Part shown: piece after piece, positions 27,015-36,950 of the stretch
Layout: each line of letters opens with the position of its first letter
Numbering within the stretch: position 1 is the first letter of the stretch
Origin: GCA-2712985 sp964515905
GTDB taxonomy: Bacteria; Pseudomonadota; Alphaproteobacteria; UBA7887
NCBI GenBank assembly: GCA_964515905.1
Contig: CAZEWK010000089.1
Coordinates: 1-64,000 of the forward strand
Direction of reading: 5' to 3'
Length of the DNA: 64,000 nt
Made by a program: the position numbers and the translations under genes
The notes under the pieces: model-generated
Seen by the model: the letters and a program-made list of their open reading frames with translations, nothing else
What the model was told of the DNA's origin: nothing
Databases searched by the model: none

Positions 27015-28415
27015 TTACCTCAACTCATCAAGCTGTTTCTGGACAGCGCGAGCATCATTGCTATTTTCTGGGAGTTTATCGAGAAGGATTTGCCAGTATT
27101 CTTTCGCGTCTTCCTGAAGCCCTTTTTGCGAGGCGGCAAGACCCAGATACCAAAGAGCCTCCAGGTGATTAGCATCAAGTTCACGTACTTTTCTATAATT
27201 ATTTTCAGCGATGGGGGGCACAATCCCACTGGCCATAATCTCCATAGAAATCTCTGCCTGCGCAATCAGGGCAATAATATCGGTAGGTGTTATTGAAAGC
27301 GCCCGACCGTACGCTTTGACAGCTGCTGGGAGTTCACCTAAAACCCGCCGCGCGTTTCCAAGTCGTTTCCATCCTTCCGGATCTTCCGGATTAGCCTCCA
27401 ACCGATTTGCTAATCGCTCTACCATGCTCTGAATCATGTCTGCGCGATCACCGTCAGACATTGCCCCTGCTGCCTCTATATCGGCGGCAGTAGGACCACT
27501 GGAACCAGCTGAAGAAGTACTTTCTGGTTTATTCTCGAGGGCGCCTGCATTTGCGACTTCTGGGACCATCCGCCCCAGTTCCTCCGATAATTCGGCCAAC
27601 TGCTTTTGCAATTGCGGAACCCATGGCTCACCTGGGTCTGCATCTAACGCTAGCTCACTCCAAATTGCAAATGCGTTTTCCCTTGCGCCAGTCTGAGCAT
27701 GCGCAAGGCCCAGATAATATCTAGCGATTTGGTGACTAGGATCACTAGCAAGCACATCTTCAAATTGTCGGCGGGCGGCTGGTGTCACCATTCCCTCTCG
27801 ACTAAACACAATGGCTTCTCCCATAGCTGTCACTAGATCATTATCCTGCGGGGACAGTGCGATGGCTTCCCGATAGGCGCTAACGGCGTCACCAAATCGC
27901 CCCACAAAAGCGTAGGTTCGCGCAAGCAAGATCCACCCCTCCACCTCATTTGGATTCTCCTTGAGTCTCGCAACTAAACCTTCGATTGCCTGATCAAACT
28001 CTCCCTGCCCAACATTTTGATTATCAAGACCACGGGCAGCTAGCGGTTCATCTTTTAATTGCGGGCTCCCTAAAGTCTGATACAGGCTCGCTGCGAACAA
28101 TGGCACTGCAACAATCATGAGCAGCAAGATCTTCCATTGACCCCAGGTCTTTTTTTCTGGTGTATGATTTTCTAGATCCCGCGCGCCCCCTGCTACAAGA
28201 ATTCGTCTCTCAATTTCAGTCTGAGCCGCTTCATGGTCTTGATCTGAGATCAGCCCTCGAGTGTTATCAAAATGCAACTCTTTTAGCTGTTCCCGGTAGA
28301 CTTCTAGATCATAGCTGGCACGAGAGACAGCCCTTTTATGAGATCGAAAGAACGGGCGCAGGAGCAACACGAGGGCCCCAAGTGCCATGAAGAGAAATAG
28401 CCACCAGGGACTCAT
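27015..28415 (-). CDS. ccmI: Cytochrome c biogenesis protein CcmI
   Basis: A 466-residue membrane protein with two N-terminal membrane segments (about 3-22 and 95-115). A loop starting SHKRAVSRASYDLEVYREQL has the typical CcmI leucine-zipper character. TPR repeats follow (around 150-260 and 330-460) that chaperone apocytochrome c. Ala/Gly/Ser-rich linkers separate two TPR blocks. It is the last gene of the ccm run, 4 bases after ccmH. Confidence 0.9.
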   Translation of the reverse strand: MSPWWLFLFMALGALVLLLRPFFRSHKRAVSRASYDLEVYREQLKELHFDNTRGLISDQDHEAAQTEIERRILVAGGARDLENHTPEKKTWGQWKILLLMIVAVPLFAASLYQTLGSPQLKDEPLAARGLDNQNVGQGEFDQAIEGLVARLKENPNEVEGWILLARTYAFVGRFGDAVSAYREAIALSPQDNDLVTAMGEAIVFSREGMVTPAARRQFEDVLASDPSHQIARYYLGLAHAQTGARENAFAIWSELALDADPGEPWVPQLQKQLAELSEELGRMVPEVANAGALENKPESTSSAGSSGPTAADIEAAGAMSDGDRADMIQSMVERLANRLEANPEDPEGWKRLGNARRVLGELPAAVKAYGRALSITPTDIIALIAQAEISMEIMASGIVPPIAENNYRKVRELDANHLEALWYLGLAASQKGLQEDAKEYWQILLDKLPENSNDARAVQKQLDELR

Positions 28416-28419
28416 CTAA

Positions 28420-28893
28420 TTATTCTACTTCCGTGTCAGAAATAAGTTCCTTGACCCTCTTGCGCTCCAATGAATTAAGCGAGGTTGATTTTCTCCCTAC
28501 CTTATTCGCGTTTTTAAAAAACTGAAGCACAGTATATCCCGCCACAAGAAATATTAGTATCGGCCCGAACCAAAGCAAATAGGTCTTTGGTTTAATCGGT
28601 GGTTTTAATAAAACAAAATCACCGTAACGAGCGACCAGATATTCTGTTATGGCCGCGTTATCATCTCCTAAAGTGATCCTCTCTCGTACAATCTTCCTCA
28701 GATCCTTTGCAAGTGCCGCATCCGAATCAAAAATCGACTGATTTTGGCAAACCAAACAACGAATCTCTTTTGCCAGGTCCCTCGCACGCGATTCCATCAA
28801 AGGATCCTCTAGCGGAGAATCATTTTCAAATGCCATTGCAACCGATAAGGAAGCAACTAACAACGCCACAAGTGTAAAAATCCAAATCTTCAT
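28420..28893 (-). CDS. ccmH: Cytochrome c maturation thiol protein CcmH
   Basis: A 157-residue periplasmic, membrane-anchored protein that reduces the apocytochrome haem-binding cysteines. A signal peptide ends near VAMA, then IRCLVCQNQSI carries the Cys46/Cys49 redox pair. A C-terminal membrane segment (about 105-125) follows. Its start overlaps the ccmG stop by 4 bases. Confidence 0.94.
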   Translation of the reverse strand: MKIWIFTLVALLVASLSVAMAFENDSPLEDPLMESRARDLAKEIRCLVCQNQSIFDSDAALAKDLRKIVRERITLGDDNAAITEYLVARYGDFVLLKPPIKPKTYLLWFGPILIFLVAGYTVLQFFKNANKVGRKSTSLNSLERKRVKELISDTEVE

Positions 28894-29426
28894 TGATTCA
28901 ACTTTTCAATCAGTGGAAGCAGGTATTTATCCAAGTCCCTTTGCGTGATCGGACCAATATGTTTGTATCGTATGCGCCCCGACTGATCGATCACAAATGT
29001 TTCTGGAACACCATACACTCCTAGCTCTATACCCACTCTCCCATCCCGATCTGCACCTATACGACCAAACGGATCACCTAATTCATCCAACCAAGCCCGC
29101 GCATCCTTAGACTCATCCTTATAGTTAATGCCATGCAGTGCAACTACTCCGTCGCCCGCCATCTTCATCAGTAATGGGTGCTCAACTCGACACGGTAAAC
29201 ACCATGATGCGAATACATTAATCAGTGACACTTCCCCTCCTAAATCTGAGGATGCCAACCCAATAGTCTGATCATCTAAAGCGGGCAAATCAAAAATTGG
29301 AACATTTTTATCCGTTAACGCGGTTGGCACTGCTGATGGATCTAATGACAGACCCCTCAGCAAAAAAATACATAAGACACCAAAAATAATAACTGGCAGA
29401 AGAAAATACAGCCGACTCTTATTCAT
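28890..29426 (-). CDS. ccmG: Thiol:disulfide interchange protein CcmG/DsbE
   Basis: A 178-residue periplasmic thioredoxin-like protein, anchored by an N-terminal membrane segment (about 6-23), that passes electrons to CcmH and apocytochrome c. The active site FASWCLPCR holds Cys76/Cys79, with the cis-Pro loop VYGVPETF. The frame extends upstream into ccmF, but the ATG at 29426, four bases after the ccmF stop, gives the normal N-terminus. Confidence 0.93.
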   Translation of the reverse strand: MNKSRLYFLLPVIIFGVLCIFLLRGLSLDPSAVPTALTDKNVPIFDLPALDDQTIGLASSDLGGEVSLINVFASWCLPCRVEHPLLMKMAGDGVVALHGINYKDESKDARAWLDELGDPFGRIGADRDGRVGIELGVYGVPETFVIDQSGRIRYKHIGPITQRDLDKYLLPLIEKLNQ

Positions 29427-29430
29427 ATAA

Positions 29431-31428
29431 TCAGTGCGCCGTTCTAGATCTGGATGCAGATATTGGCAACGAGTCTTGGCTTCGGCGAGGAGCACCAATC
29501 CTGTGGCGCCGATCGCTTAAAGAAAGGACTCCTCCGAATGCCATAATAAAGGCTCCCAGCCAAATCCAAACAACTAATGGATTGTGGTAAATTCGTGTGG
29601 ACCATCCTCCTTGGCCATCTGGATCTCCTACAACAGCGTATAGATCTGCATTCCACCTAGTGTGAATTCCTGCTTCAGTAGTAGGCTGCTGCTGGACCGG
29701 GTAAAACCTATTTTCTGGCCACAATTCAGTTACGAGACTCCCGTCTCTCGTTACCACGAAATGACCCCGATCGACTGAATAATTAGGGCCTTGAGTTTGG
29801 GAAACCCCTTGAAACAGGTATTCGTATCCTGCAACCGATACTGAATCGCCCGGCTCCATTACTTGAATGGCCTCAATTTTCCATGCGCTGGAAGCTGTTA
29901 TCCCTGCAACCAAGACCGCAACTCCGAAGTGAGCACACATCATACCGTAAGTAGACCGAGGTATTCTGATTGCCCGGCTAAAACTTCCTGTCAGGGAGCC
30001 TTCCAATAACCGAACCCGTATCACCCAGTCCCATAGCACAGCAACCGCAAGCCAAGCGCTAATAGCCATGCCGAGAGCACCAAAGACCGTGTTACCCCAT
30101 TTTTGGTAGACGAACCAAAACAAAACCAGAAATGATACACCTAGCGCTACCCTCATTCTAGCAAACATACCTGCAAGATCCGAACGCTTCCATGTCAGCA
30201 TTGGTGCTATCCCTGCAAGCAGTATCAAGGGTGTCATTAGTGGTATGAACACTGTGTTAAAATAGGGCGGTCCTACTGATACCTTGCCTGCACCCAGTGC
30301 ATCAACAAACAACGGATAGAGAGTCCCTAATAATACTGTCGCCGCTGCCGCACTAAGCAACAGGTTGTTAATTACCATACCCCCTTCCCTGGAAACGGGC
30401 GCAAAAAGACCCCCGGAGCGAAGTTTGGGGGCTCTTAAAGCAAATAAAATAAATGAACCACCCACTACAATGACTAAGAACCCAAGTATAAATGCACCTC
30501 TTGCTGGATCACTCGCGAACGAATGCACAGACGTTAACACTCCTGAGCGAACCAGGAATGTCCCTAAAAGACTCAAGGAAAACGTCACAATAGCTAGAAG
30601 AATCGTCCAGGCTTTTAAGGCATCGCGCTTTTCAGACACAATGGAAGAATGCAACAGTGCGGTACCAGCAAGCCAAGGCATAAAAGATGCATTTTCTACT
30701 GGGTCCCAATACCACCAGCCTCCCCAACCTAGCTCATAGTATGCCCACCAGCTTCCTAGAGCGATCCCAATGGTCAGAAAACTCCATGCCACAAGCGTCC
30801 AGGGTCGGACCCAACGCGCCCAAGCGGCATCTACACGTCCCTCCACCAACGCTGCTATCGCAAAGGCAAACGCGATCGAAAAGCCAACGTAACCCAGATA
30901 CAAAAATGGAGGATGTATCGCAAGCCCTGGGTCCTGCAGCAATGGATTTAAGCCGACCCCATCTAAAGGCGCTGGAGCCAAACGTTCGAATGGGTTGGAA
31001 GTGAATAAACTAAAGGATAGGAAGCCAATAGCTACCAACGCCTGAACAGATAACACCCTAGCACGCAAAGCCGGCGGCAAGTTACCGCCAAACAACACTA
31101 TCGCACCACCAAACGTCGATAGGATAAGAACCCATAACACCAATGAACCCTCATGATTTCCCCATACCCCAGCAATTTTATAGATCAAAGGTTTGGCGGA
31201 GTGAGAGTTATTTGCAACGTTGGCAACAGAGAAATCTGACGTTACGTAGGCATTCATTAACGCAAAAAACGCAATCAAAATGAAAATCCATTGACCTAGT
31301 GCGGCGGTATTTCCAACCAACATAAGTCGCTCGTCATTACGAGCAGCACCTAACATTGGCACCACTGCTTGGACCAGTGCGATAGTAAGTGCAAAGATTA
31401 AAGCGATGTGCCCAAATTCAGCGATCAT
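29431..31428 (-). CDS. ccmF: Haem lyase subunit CcmF
   Basis: About 665 residues with many membrane spans; ligates haem to apocytochrome c with CcmH/CcmI. The tryptophan-rich motif WGGWWYWDPVENASFMPW near residue 240 binds haem presented by CcmE. Periplasmic His residues flank it. The ATG at 31428 overlaps the ccmE stop (ATGA), so the upstream start at 31446 is unlikely. Confidence 0.95.
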   Translation of the reverse strand: MIAEFGHIALIFALTIALVQAVVPMLGAARNDERLMLVGNTAALGQWIFILIAFFALMNAYVTSDFSVANVANNSHSAKPLIYKIAGVWGNHEGSLVLWVLILSTFGGAIVLFGGNLPPALRARVLSVQALVAIGFLSFSLFTSNPFERLAPAPLDGVGLNPLLQDPGLAIHPPFLYLGYVGFSIAFAFAIAALVEGRVDAAWARWVRPWTLVAWSFLTIGIALGSWWAYYELGWGGWWYWDPVENASFMPWLAGTALLHSSIVSEKRDALKAWTILLAIVTFSLSLLGTFLVRSGVLTSVHSFASDPARGAFILGFLVIVVGGSFILFALRAPKLRSGGLFAPVSREGGMVINNLLLSAAAATVLLGTLYPLFVDALGAGKVSVGPPYFNTVFIPLMTPLILLAGIAPMLTWKRSDLAGMFARMRVALGVSFLVLFWFVYQKWGNTVFGALGMAISAWLAVAVLWDWVIRVRLLEGSLTGSFSRAIRIPRSTYGMMCAHFGVAVLVAGITASSAWKIEAIQVMEPGDSVSVAGYEYLFQGVSQTQGPNYSVDRGHFVVTRDGSLVTELWPENRFYPVQQQPTTEAGIHTRWNADLYAVVGDPDGQGGWSTRIYHNPLVVWIWLGAFIMAFGGVLSLSDRRHRIGAPRRSQDSLPISASRSRTAH

Positions 31429-31868
31429 TGTGCACTTTCCTTCCATTGGCCTGATTTTTTCAGGGCATCTGCAACCTCAGGCGGCATATAATTTTCATCA
31501 TGCTTAGCCATCACTTGGTCGGCAATAAAATGATCATGACTTTCTAGCTTCCCCTGTACTATAACACCCTGCCCTTCTCGAAAAAGACTCGGCAAAATTC
31601 CCTGATAAGAAACTCGAATATTTTGGTTTAAATCCGTTATGAAAAAACTCACCGTGAGACCATCATCCTTACGGACAAAAGTACCCTCCTCCACTAAGCC
31701 ACCTAAGCGAATCCGCTGACCGATAGGAGTTTGTCTCTCTGTCAATTCCGTGGGACTGAAAAAAAATACCAAATTGTCACGAAAAGCCCCCACTATGAGT
31801 GCCGTAGCGCCCCCAAGGAACACAGTCGCACTAATAATAATATATAGGCGCCGACGTTTACGGGTCAT
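31425..31868 (-). CDS. ccmE: Haem chaperone CcmE
   Basis: A 147-residue membrane-anchored OB-fold protein that carries haem covalently to CcmF. The N-terminal anchor is at about 8-27. The haem-attachment motif HDENY (His123, Tyr127) is in the usual C-terminal position. It overlaps ccmD upstream and ccmF downstream by 4 bases each. Confidence 0.95.
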   Translation of the reverse strand: MTRKRRRLYIIISATVFLGGATALIVGAFRDNLVFFFSPTELTERQTPIGQRIRLGGLVEEGTFVRKDDGLTVSFFITDLNQNIRVSYQGILPSLFREGQGVIVQGKLESHDHFIADQVMAKHDENYMPPEVADALKKSGQWKESAQ

Positions 31869-32068
31869 TGGTTTACACCAGTATTCTGATCAGATGATTG
31901 ACGACGCGCAACCTTTTCAAGGGCTCCCAGCTTAGAACGAGTGGACCGGTAGCTAGATACCGACATCATAAGCATTCCAGCTAATACTATTAATGCGACG
32001 GCATAGGCCGGCCATATAAATCGAGCATCTCCACCCATAGCAAGATATTCACTTAATTCGTACAACAT
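31865..32068 (-). CDS. ccmD: Haem exporter protein CcmD
   Basis: A small 67-residue protein with one membrane segment (about 19-38) and a basic C-terminal tail. It assists release of holo-CcmE from the CcmABC complex. The start LYELSEYLAMGG is typical of the family (SEYFAMGGYA-type). It overlaps the ccmC stop by one base (TAATG). Confidence 0.9.
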   Translation of the reverse strand: MLYELSEYLAMGGDARFIWPAYAVALIVLAGMLMMSVSSYRSTRSKLGALEKVARRQSSDQNTGVNQ

Positions 32069-32829
32069 TACTCTCTATTCCTAGGGCTCTGGGCAACCTG
32101 TTGAGCCAACATCACTCTATGTGAACGTAAACGCGCCGCAATGATCGTGGAGCGCATTCGAATGAGGACTACTCCAACAAAATATGCCGTATATGCAATG
32201 GTCATAGCCATCAAAGGCCACATCATTGTACTATGGATAGATGGACCCGATAACTTTGATACACTTGCACCCTGATGCAAAGTTCTAAGTTCAAGTAGGT
32301 CCACGGAAAACTTTATTATAGGAACAAATACTATGCCAACCATCGCTAGTATCCCAGCCGCTCTTGCTCCCTTAGTCGGATCATCAAATGAGTCGAAAAG
32401 AACAATATAACCCACGAAAAGAAAAAATAGAATTAACACAGAAGTAAGGCGCGCATCCCAAACCCACCAAGTGCCCCATGTCGGCTGGCCCCACAAGGCG
32501 CCGGTGACTAAGCAAATGAATGTGAAGCTTGCACCCACGGGTGCGATAGACCTGGCCGCAACATCTGCAAGGGGGTGTCTCCATATCACAGCGATAGCGC
32601 AGGCACAGGCCATACTAGTATAACTAAATAGGGCTAACCAAGCCGCTGGCACATGTATATACATGATTCGGACGGTTTCTCGTTGTTCGTAATCGGGGGG
32701 CGAGCCCACTAATGCTAAATAGAGTCCAATAGGGAAGGAAACAAGACAAATTGCCATTACCCAAGGTAAAATGCGGCCGGATAAACTCATGAACCGTCTA
32801 GGATTGGCATAAAGATGAAGGTTGATCAT
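32068..32829 (-). CDS. ccmC: Haem exporter protein CcmC
   Basis: A six-span membrane protein of about 253 residues that loads haem onto CcmE. The tryptophan-rich motif WGQPTWGTWWVWD is at about 113-125, with a conserved His in YIHVPAAW before it. The frame opens upstream inside ccmB, but the ATG at 32829, 14 bases past the ccmB stop, yields the standard N-terminus. Confidence 0.94.
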   Translation of the reverse strand: MINLHLYANPRRFMSLSGRILPWVMAICLVSFPIGLYLALVGSPPDYEQRETVRIMYIHVPAAWLALFSYTSMACACAIAVIWRHPLADVAARSIAPVGASFTFICLVTGALWGQPTWGTWWVWDARLTSVLILFFLFVGYIVLFDSFDDPTKGARAAGILAMVGIVFVPIIKFSVDLLELRTLHQGASVSKLSGPSIHSTMMWPLMAMTIAYTAYFVGVVLIRMRSTIIAARLRSHRVMLAQQVAQSPRNRE

Positions 32830-32845
32830 AAAAGAAAACCCGACT

Positions 32846-33511
32846 TTATTCTTGAACCAATCGAAGGCCCGCAGCGGCAGCCCAAGGACATAGTACAATT
32901 GCTATCAATAGCAGAGCACCAAGCAACATGAGCAGCGGTGTAGCATCAAGACCTGTCAAAACCATATCAACCGCACTTGCGCCTAGAATTAGAACAGGGG
33001 TCAATAACGGGAGAACTAAAAGGGATATTAAAACACTCCCCCGCCTCGTACCAACTACAAGGGCTGCCCCAACAGCACCTATAAGACTTAATGTGGGTGT
33101 CGCTAGCGTCATAGCAAGGACCATAACCAAAAATCCCTTACCATCCATATTAAGTAACAAAGAAAGAATAGGAGCCGCTATAATTAGGGGTACACCCGTG
33201 ACTATCCAGTGAGCAACAATTTTTGCAAAAACGATAGCTTCAAGCGGTAATGGAACCAGCAAGAGCTGATCCAAGCTGCCATCATCCGCATCAACCTGAA
33301 ACAATCTATCAAGCGATAACATTACTGCTAGCAATGCCACCACCCATACCGTGCCTGCCGAGATCCTAGCTAAGATGTTTAACTCGGGACCTATTCCAAG
33401 CGGAAATAATACAATAGCAAGAATAAAAAAGAGTATAACGGAAACTGCGTCACTCGGTCGCCTTAACACAAGGGATACATCTCGACGAATTACGGCCAGT
33501 AGGGCGATCAT
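32846..33511 (-). CDS. ccmB: Haem exporter protein CcmB
   Basis: A 221-residue six-span membrane subunit of the CcmABC complex. Typical N-terminus (VIRRDVSLVLRRPSDA) and the conserved DDGSLDQLLLVPLP loop. It overlaps ccmA by 4 bases. Confidence 0.94.
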   Translation of the reverse strand: MIALLAVIRRDVSLVLRRPSDAVSVILFFILAIVLFPLGIGPELNILARISAGTVWVVALLAVMLSLDRLFQVDADDGSLDQLLLVPLPLEAIVFAKIVAHWIVTGVPLIIAAPILSLLLNMDGKGFLVMVLAMTLATPTLSLIGAVGAALVVGTRRGSVLISLLVLPLLTPVLILGASAVDMVLTGLDATPLLMLLGALLLIAIVLCPWAAAAGLRLVQE

Positions 33512-34134
33512 CCGTATGCTTCTGTGGCTAGAGTAATTGTTTTTGCGTTCTCAATCAGCGGAGCGCCGTGGCTTGAAACAACCACAGTACCACCACCTTT
33601 ACGATGTTTCCCCAAGGCATCGATAAGGGCCGAGATAGCCCACTCATCGAGGCCGACCGCGGGTTCGTCCAAAAGCCATAGTTTGGCTTTAACTGCTAAA
33701 AGACGAGCAAGCGCAACACGGCGTCGCTGGCCCGCCGAAAGATAGCGCCCAGGCACTTCCGCTATCGTGTCGAGTCCAAAATGACGAAGTGCGGATCCAT
33801 CGGGGTGGGCACCACGCAATGTTGTCCAAAAGCTGACATTCTCTGCAACGGTAAGTGATGGTTTTACTGCATCAAGGTGTCCCACATAACCGAGTTCTTC
33901 GCGCCATGTTTCTTGTTTAGAGATGGGCACGCCGTTCCAAAACACCGTACCGGCGGTGGGTTGAATTAAACCGGCAATTAAACGCAGCAAAGACGTCTTT
34001 CCACTACCGTTTGGGCCATTTAAAGCTAGCCCTTCCCCTGGCGCTAGAGAGAAGTCTAAATTCTGAAAAAGAAACCTCTCTCCCCTCCATAGACTGATCG
34101 CCTGTAATTGCAGTGCTTGTTTGCTCACATTCAC
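33508..34134 (-). CDS. ccmA: Haem exporter ATP-binding subunit CcmA
   Basis: A 208-residue ABC ATPase that powers release of holo-CcmE. Walker A is GPNGSGKTS (40-48), the signature is LSAGQRR (132-138) and Walker B is LWLLDE (152-157), followed by the switch His in VVSSHGA. First gene of the nine-gene ccm operon; its promoter probably lies in the short divergent gap with the DUF6494 gene. Confidence 0.95.
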   Translation of the reverse strand: MNVSKQALQLQAISLWRGERFLFQNLDFSLAPGEGLALNGPNGSGKTSLLRLIAGLIQPTAGTVFWNGVPISKQETWREELGYVGHLDAVKPSLTVAENVSFWTTLRGAHPDGSALRHFGLDTIAEVPGRYLSAGQRRRVALARLLAVKAKLWLLDEPAVGLDEWAISALIDALGKHRKGGGTVVVSSHGAPLIENAKTITLATEAYG

Positions 34135-34229
34135 CTCAACGCCATTGGACTATTCGGTGTCCTGTTGCACTTGGTTCGCTCAATATATTGTTTACTATCA
34201 AAATAGAGACCAAACCAGGGAGACGAAAA

Positions 34230-34436
34230 ATGCAACAAGAAAGCTTTAATATCAGCACCAGAAGATTTTTAAAGAAAGTAGGTATTACTGCCCAACAAGA
34301 AATAGAACGTGCTGTTAGAGAGGGCATCGCACAAGGCAAAATAAAGGGTAACGAAACATTGTCTGCGCACGTTGACCTGGTTCTGGAAGGGGCTGAACTC
34401 CGTCTTACAATTGAAGGAGAGATTTCTCTCGAATAA
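34230..34436 (+). CDS. DUF6494 family small protein
   Basis: A 68-residue protein with the pattern of DUF6494: an N-terminal RRFLKKVGITAQQEIERAV helix, KIKGNETLSA, then a sheet ending LTIEGEISLE. Known only as a conserved alphaproteobacterial/proteobacterial small protein of unknown function. The frame opens further upstream, but the ATG at 34230 has GGGAGA before it. Divergent from ccmA. Confidence 0.78.
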   Translation: MQQESFNISTRRFLKKVGITAQQEIERAVREGIAQGKIKGNETLSAHVDLVLEGAELRLTIEGEISLE

Positions 34437-34722
34437 AGCAAGCACCTCATGAGAGAAGCTGCAACTGGCCAGCGAAGTGCCTCAACTTTAATGCGCCCAG
34501 TTTGCAAAATAGTATCAAAACTCAACAAATTTAGCCTCGAACCACCCAAGATCTTCGCGGTTTTGCCTGAACCAGCACAATTTTAAATTCAGCCAGCGGC
34601 CCTGCTCAACTTTGCATAATTAAGTGCAGAAACAGTATAACATCGGTCTGAGAAAGAAAATGGGCCTTCGGCCATTCATAAGATAATTTTGAATATATAA
34701 CAAAATAACAGGAGTACAAAAC

Positions 34723-35886
34723 ATGGCAGCCTCAATGATCACGTTACCAAGACTGATGATGATTGGGGCAAACGCTCACCAAGAGATCTCTGCTACGCTC
34801 GAAAGACTGAACTTAAAGCGCCCCTTAATCGTTAGTGACGCCTTCATGAAAAACTCGGGTGTATTGAACAAGTTGACATCCATATTGGATTCAACAGGAA
34901 TGATTTGGGAAGCATTTACGGACACTGTCCCCGATCCAACGACTGTGGCAGTCGACGAAGGTGTAAGGGTCCTGAAAGGCGGTAAATTTGATAGTCTAAT
35001 TGCTCTAGGGGGAGGCAGCCCAATGGACACTGCTAAAGCGATGGCCGTGTTGGCAACTCATGGCGGGGCTATGAAGGATTACAAAGTTCCAACCCAGGTC
35101 GATCATTGTGACTTCCCGATCATAGCTGTTCCAACGACAGCAGGCACTGGCTCCGAGGTGACCCGTTTTACGGTAATTACTGATACAGATACAGACGAAA
35201 AAATGTTGTGTATGGGTCTTGCTTACGTCCCTCAAGCAGCGTTAGTAGACTATACGCTTACACTGAGCATGCCGTTGCGACTTACAGCTGATACCGGGAT
35301 TGATACCTTAACCCATGCTATGGAAGCTTACGTAAGTAAGAAACATAACCCGTTTTCGGATAGTGTAGCTCGGTCCTGTATGTCACTTGTCTTTAAACAT
35401 CTAAAGAAAGCGTGCAGCCATCCCGATGATATTACGGCCCGCGAAGGAATGATGTTGGCAGCCACTCAAGGAGGCATGGCATTCTCAAATTCATCGGTTT
35501 GTATGGTCCACGGCATGAGTAGGCCTTTGGGTGCTCATTTTCATGTTCCACACGGACTTTCAAACGCCATGCTGCTACCGGCAGTGACGGAATTTTCTGC
35601 TTCCAACGCTGTGTCGCGTTACGCCGATTGTGCAAAAGCGATGGGGTGTGCGGAACAAAACGACCCCGCTCCAAAAGCGGTTGAAAAGCTTATTGAAGAA
35701 CTCAGACAACTAAACATCGATTTAGAAGTTCCGAGTCCAAAAGATTACGGTATCGGGGATAATAAATACTTCAGCTTACTGGAAACAATGGCCGAACAAG
35801 CTCTTGCTTCGGGCTCCCCTGCCAATAATCCACGTATTCCAACCATCCCTGAGATGATAGATATTTATGAGAGAATTTATACCTAA
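34723..35886 (+). CDS. Iron-containing alcohol dehydrogenase
   Basis: A 387-residue group III NAD(P)-dependent dehydrogenase. NAD site GGGSPMDTAKA near 90 and PTTAGTGSEVTRF near 140. Metal ligands are visible as Asp and His in DTGIDTLTHAMEAY and two His in MVHGMSRPLGAHFHVPHG. Likely oxidises or reduces a small alcohol or aldehyde. A hairpin lies about 60 bases before the start; a terminator follows. Confidence 0.92.
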   Translation: MAASMITLPRLMMIGANAHQEISATLERLNLKRPLIVSDAFMKNSGVLNKLTSILDSTGMIWEAFTDTVPDPTTVAVDEGVRVLKGGKFDSLIALGGGSPMDTAKAMAVLATHGGAMKDYKVPTQVDHCDFPIIAVPTTAGTGSEVTRFTVITDTDTDEKMLCMGLAYVPQAALVDYTLTLSMPLRLTADTGIDTLTHAMEAYVSKKHNPFSDSVARSCMSLVFKHLKKACSHPDDITAREGMMLAATQGGMAFSNSSVCMVHGMSRPLGAHFHVPHGLSNAMLLPAVTEFSASNAVSRYADCAKAMGCAEQNDPAPKAVEKLIEELRQLNIDLEVPSPKDYGIGDNKYFSLLETMAEQALASGSPANNPRIPTIPEMIDIYERIYT

Positions 35887-35921
35887 AGTAAATTATGGTC
35901 GTTATTGACAACACATGTTAG

Positions 35922-35948
35922 CGGGTGCTAGCCAACCTCACCCGTTTT
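35922..35948 (+). terminator. Terminator after the iron alcohol dehydrogenase
   Basis: CGGGTG (35922-35927) pairs with CACCCG (35939-35944) across an 11-base loop, followed by TTTT. The T tract is short, but the position 36 bases past the stop fits. Confidence 0.55.
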
Positions 35949-35985
35949 AACCAACCTCAACAATGGGACAAGCATAGTCACAATA

Positions 35986-36861
35986 ATGCAGAGCTACGAC
36001 GATAATAATGGTTTGATTTGGTTTGATGGCGCAATGGTGCCCTGGAAGGAAAGCAAGGTTCACGTGCTTACTCACGGACTCCATTATGCCAGCGCCGTAT
36101 TTGAAGGCCAGCGTTCGTATAATGGGAAAATTTTTAAACTTGAAGAGCACACTGAGCGATTGATTCATTCAGCTAATACCCTAGGTTTCGACCTTCCCTA
36201 TGCAGCCGAAGAAATAAATAGTGCCAACTACCAAGTTTTAAAGGCCAATCAAATTTCGGATGGGTACTTGCGTCCAGTAGCGTGGCGCGGAAGCGAGATG
36301 ATGGGTGTTTCTGCACAAGAATGCACAATACATGTGGCAATTGCTGCTTGGGAGTGGCCGTCATACTTTACACCGGAAGCCCGCTTGAAAGGCATCCGGC
36401 TACAGTGGTCAAAATGGAAGCGGCCGTCCCCCGAAACAATACCAGCCAAGACGAAGGCTGCGGGCCTTTATATGATCTGTACGCTTAGCAAACACGACGC
36501 GGAATCGAACGGCTTTGATGACGCCCTTATGTTAGATTGGCGTGGTCGGATAGCGGAAGCAACTGGCGCGAATATATTCTTAGTCATTGACGGTACCCTG
36601 CACACCCCGATAGCAGATTGTTTTCTCGATGGGATCACTCGCCAAACAGTGATTAAACTAGCACAGGACCGTGGCATTCAAACGGTTGAGCGTATTATAA
36701 TGCCTGCTGATTTATCTGAAGCTGCTGAGGTGTTCGTGACTGGAACAGCAGCCGAAGTCACCCCTGTTAGCCAAATCGGTGAGGACCTTGAGTTTCAGGT
36801 AGGATCTGTAACAAAGAGATTGATCGAGGATTACACACTACTCATCGGAGGCGACGTCTAG
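35986..36861 (+). CDS. ilvE: Branched-chain amino acid aminotransferase
   Basis: A 291-residue class IV PLP enzyme that interconverts branched-chain amino acids and their 2-oxo acids. Features: THGLHYASAVFEGQRSY and FKLEEHTERL in the N-terminal domain, the PLP lysine in PAKTKAAG, RIAEATGANIF and a late TGTAAEVTPV phosphate-binding loop. This is the standard bacterial IlvE layout. Confidence 0.93.
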   Translation: MQSYDDNNGLIWFDGAMVPWKESKVHVLTHGLHYASAVFEGQRSYNGKIFKLEEHTERLIHSANTLGFDLPYAAEEINSANYQVLKANQISDGYLRPVAWRGSEMMGVSAQECTIHVAIAAWEWPSYFTPEARLKGIRLQWSKWKRPSPETIPAKTKAAGLYMICTLSKHDAESNGFDDALMLDWRGRIAEATGANIFLVIDGTLHTPIADCFLDGITRQTVIKLAQDRGIQTVERIIMPADLSEAAEVFVTGTAAEVTPVSQIGEDLEFQVGSVTKRLIEDYTLLIGGDV

Positions 36862-36950
36862 GGACCCACGCATACGGCCAGCAATGCGCACAAAAATTAA
36901 TTTAAAGCTGAAGTGCTGCAGAGTGGATCATTACCTAATTCTGAAACCTC

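Noticed and set aside
34136..34549. Minus-strand frame of 137 residues across the DUF6494 gene
   Set aside because: The plus-strand DUF6494 reading has a good ribosome site and a recognised pattern; the minus frame has none.
34659..34677. GGCC-TTC-GGCC hairpin before the iron alcohol dehydrogenase
   Set aside because: Strong stem but no T tract on the plus strand and no minus-strand gene upstream to terminate; could be a leader structure, but nothing supports a riboswitch.
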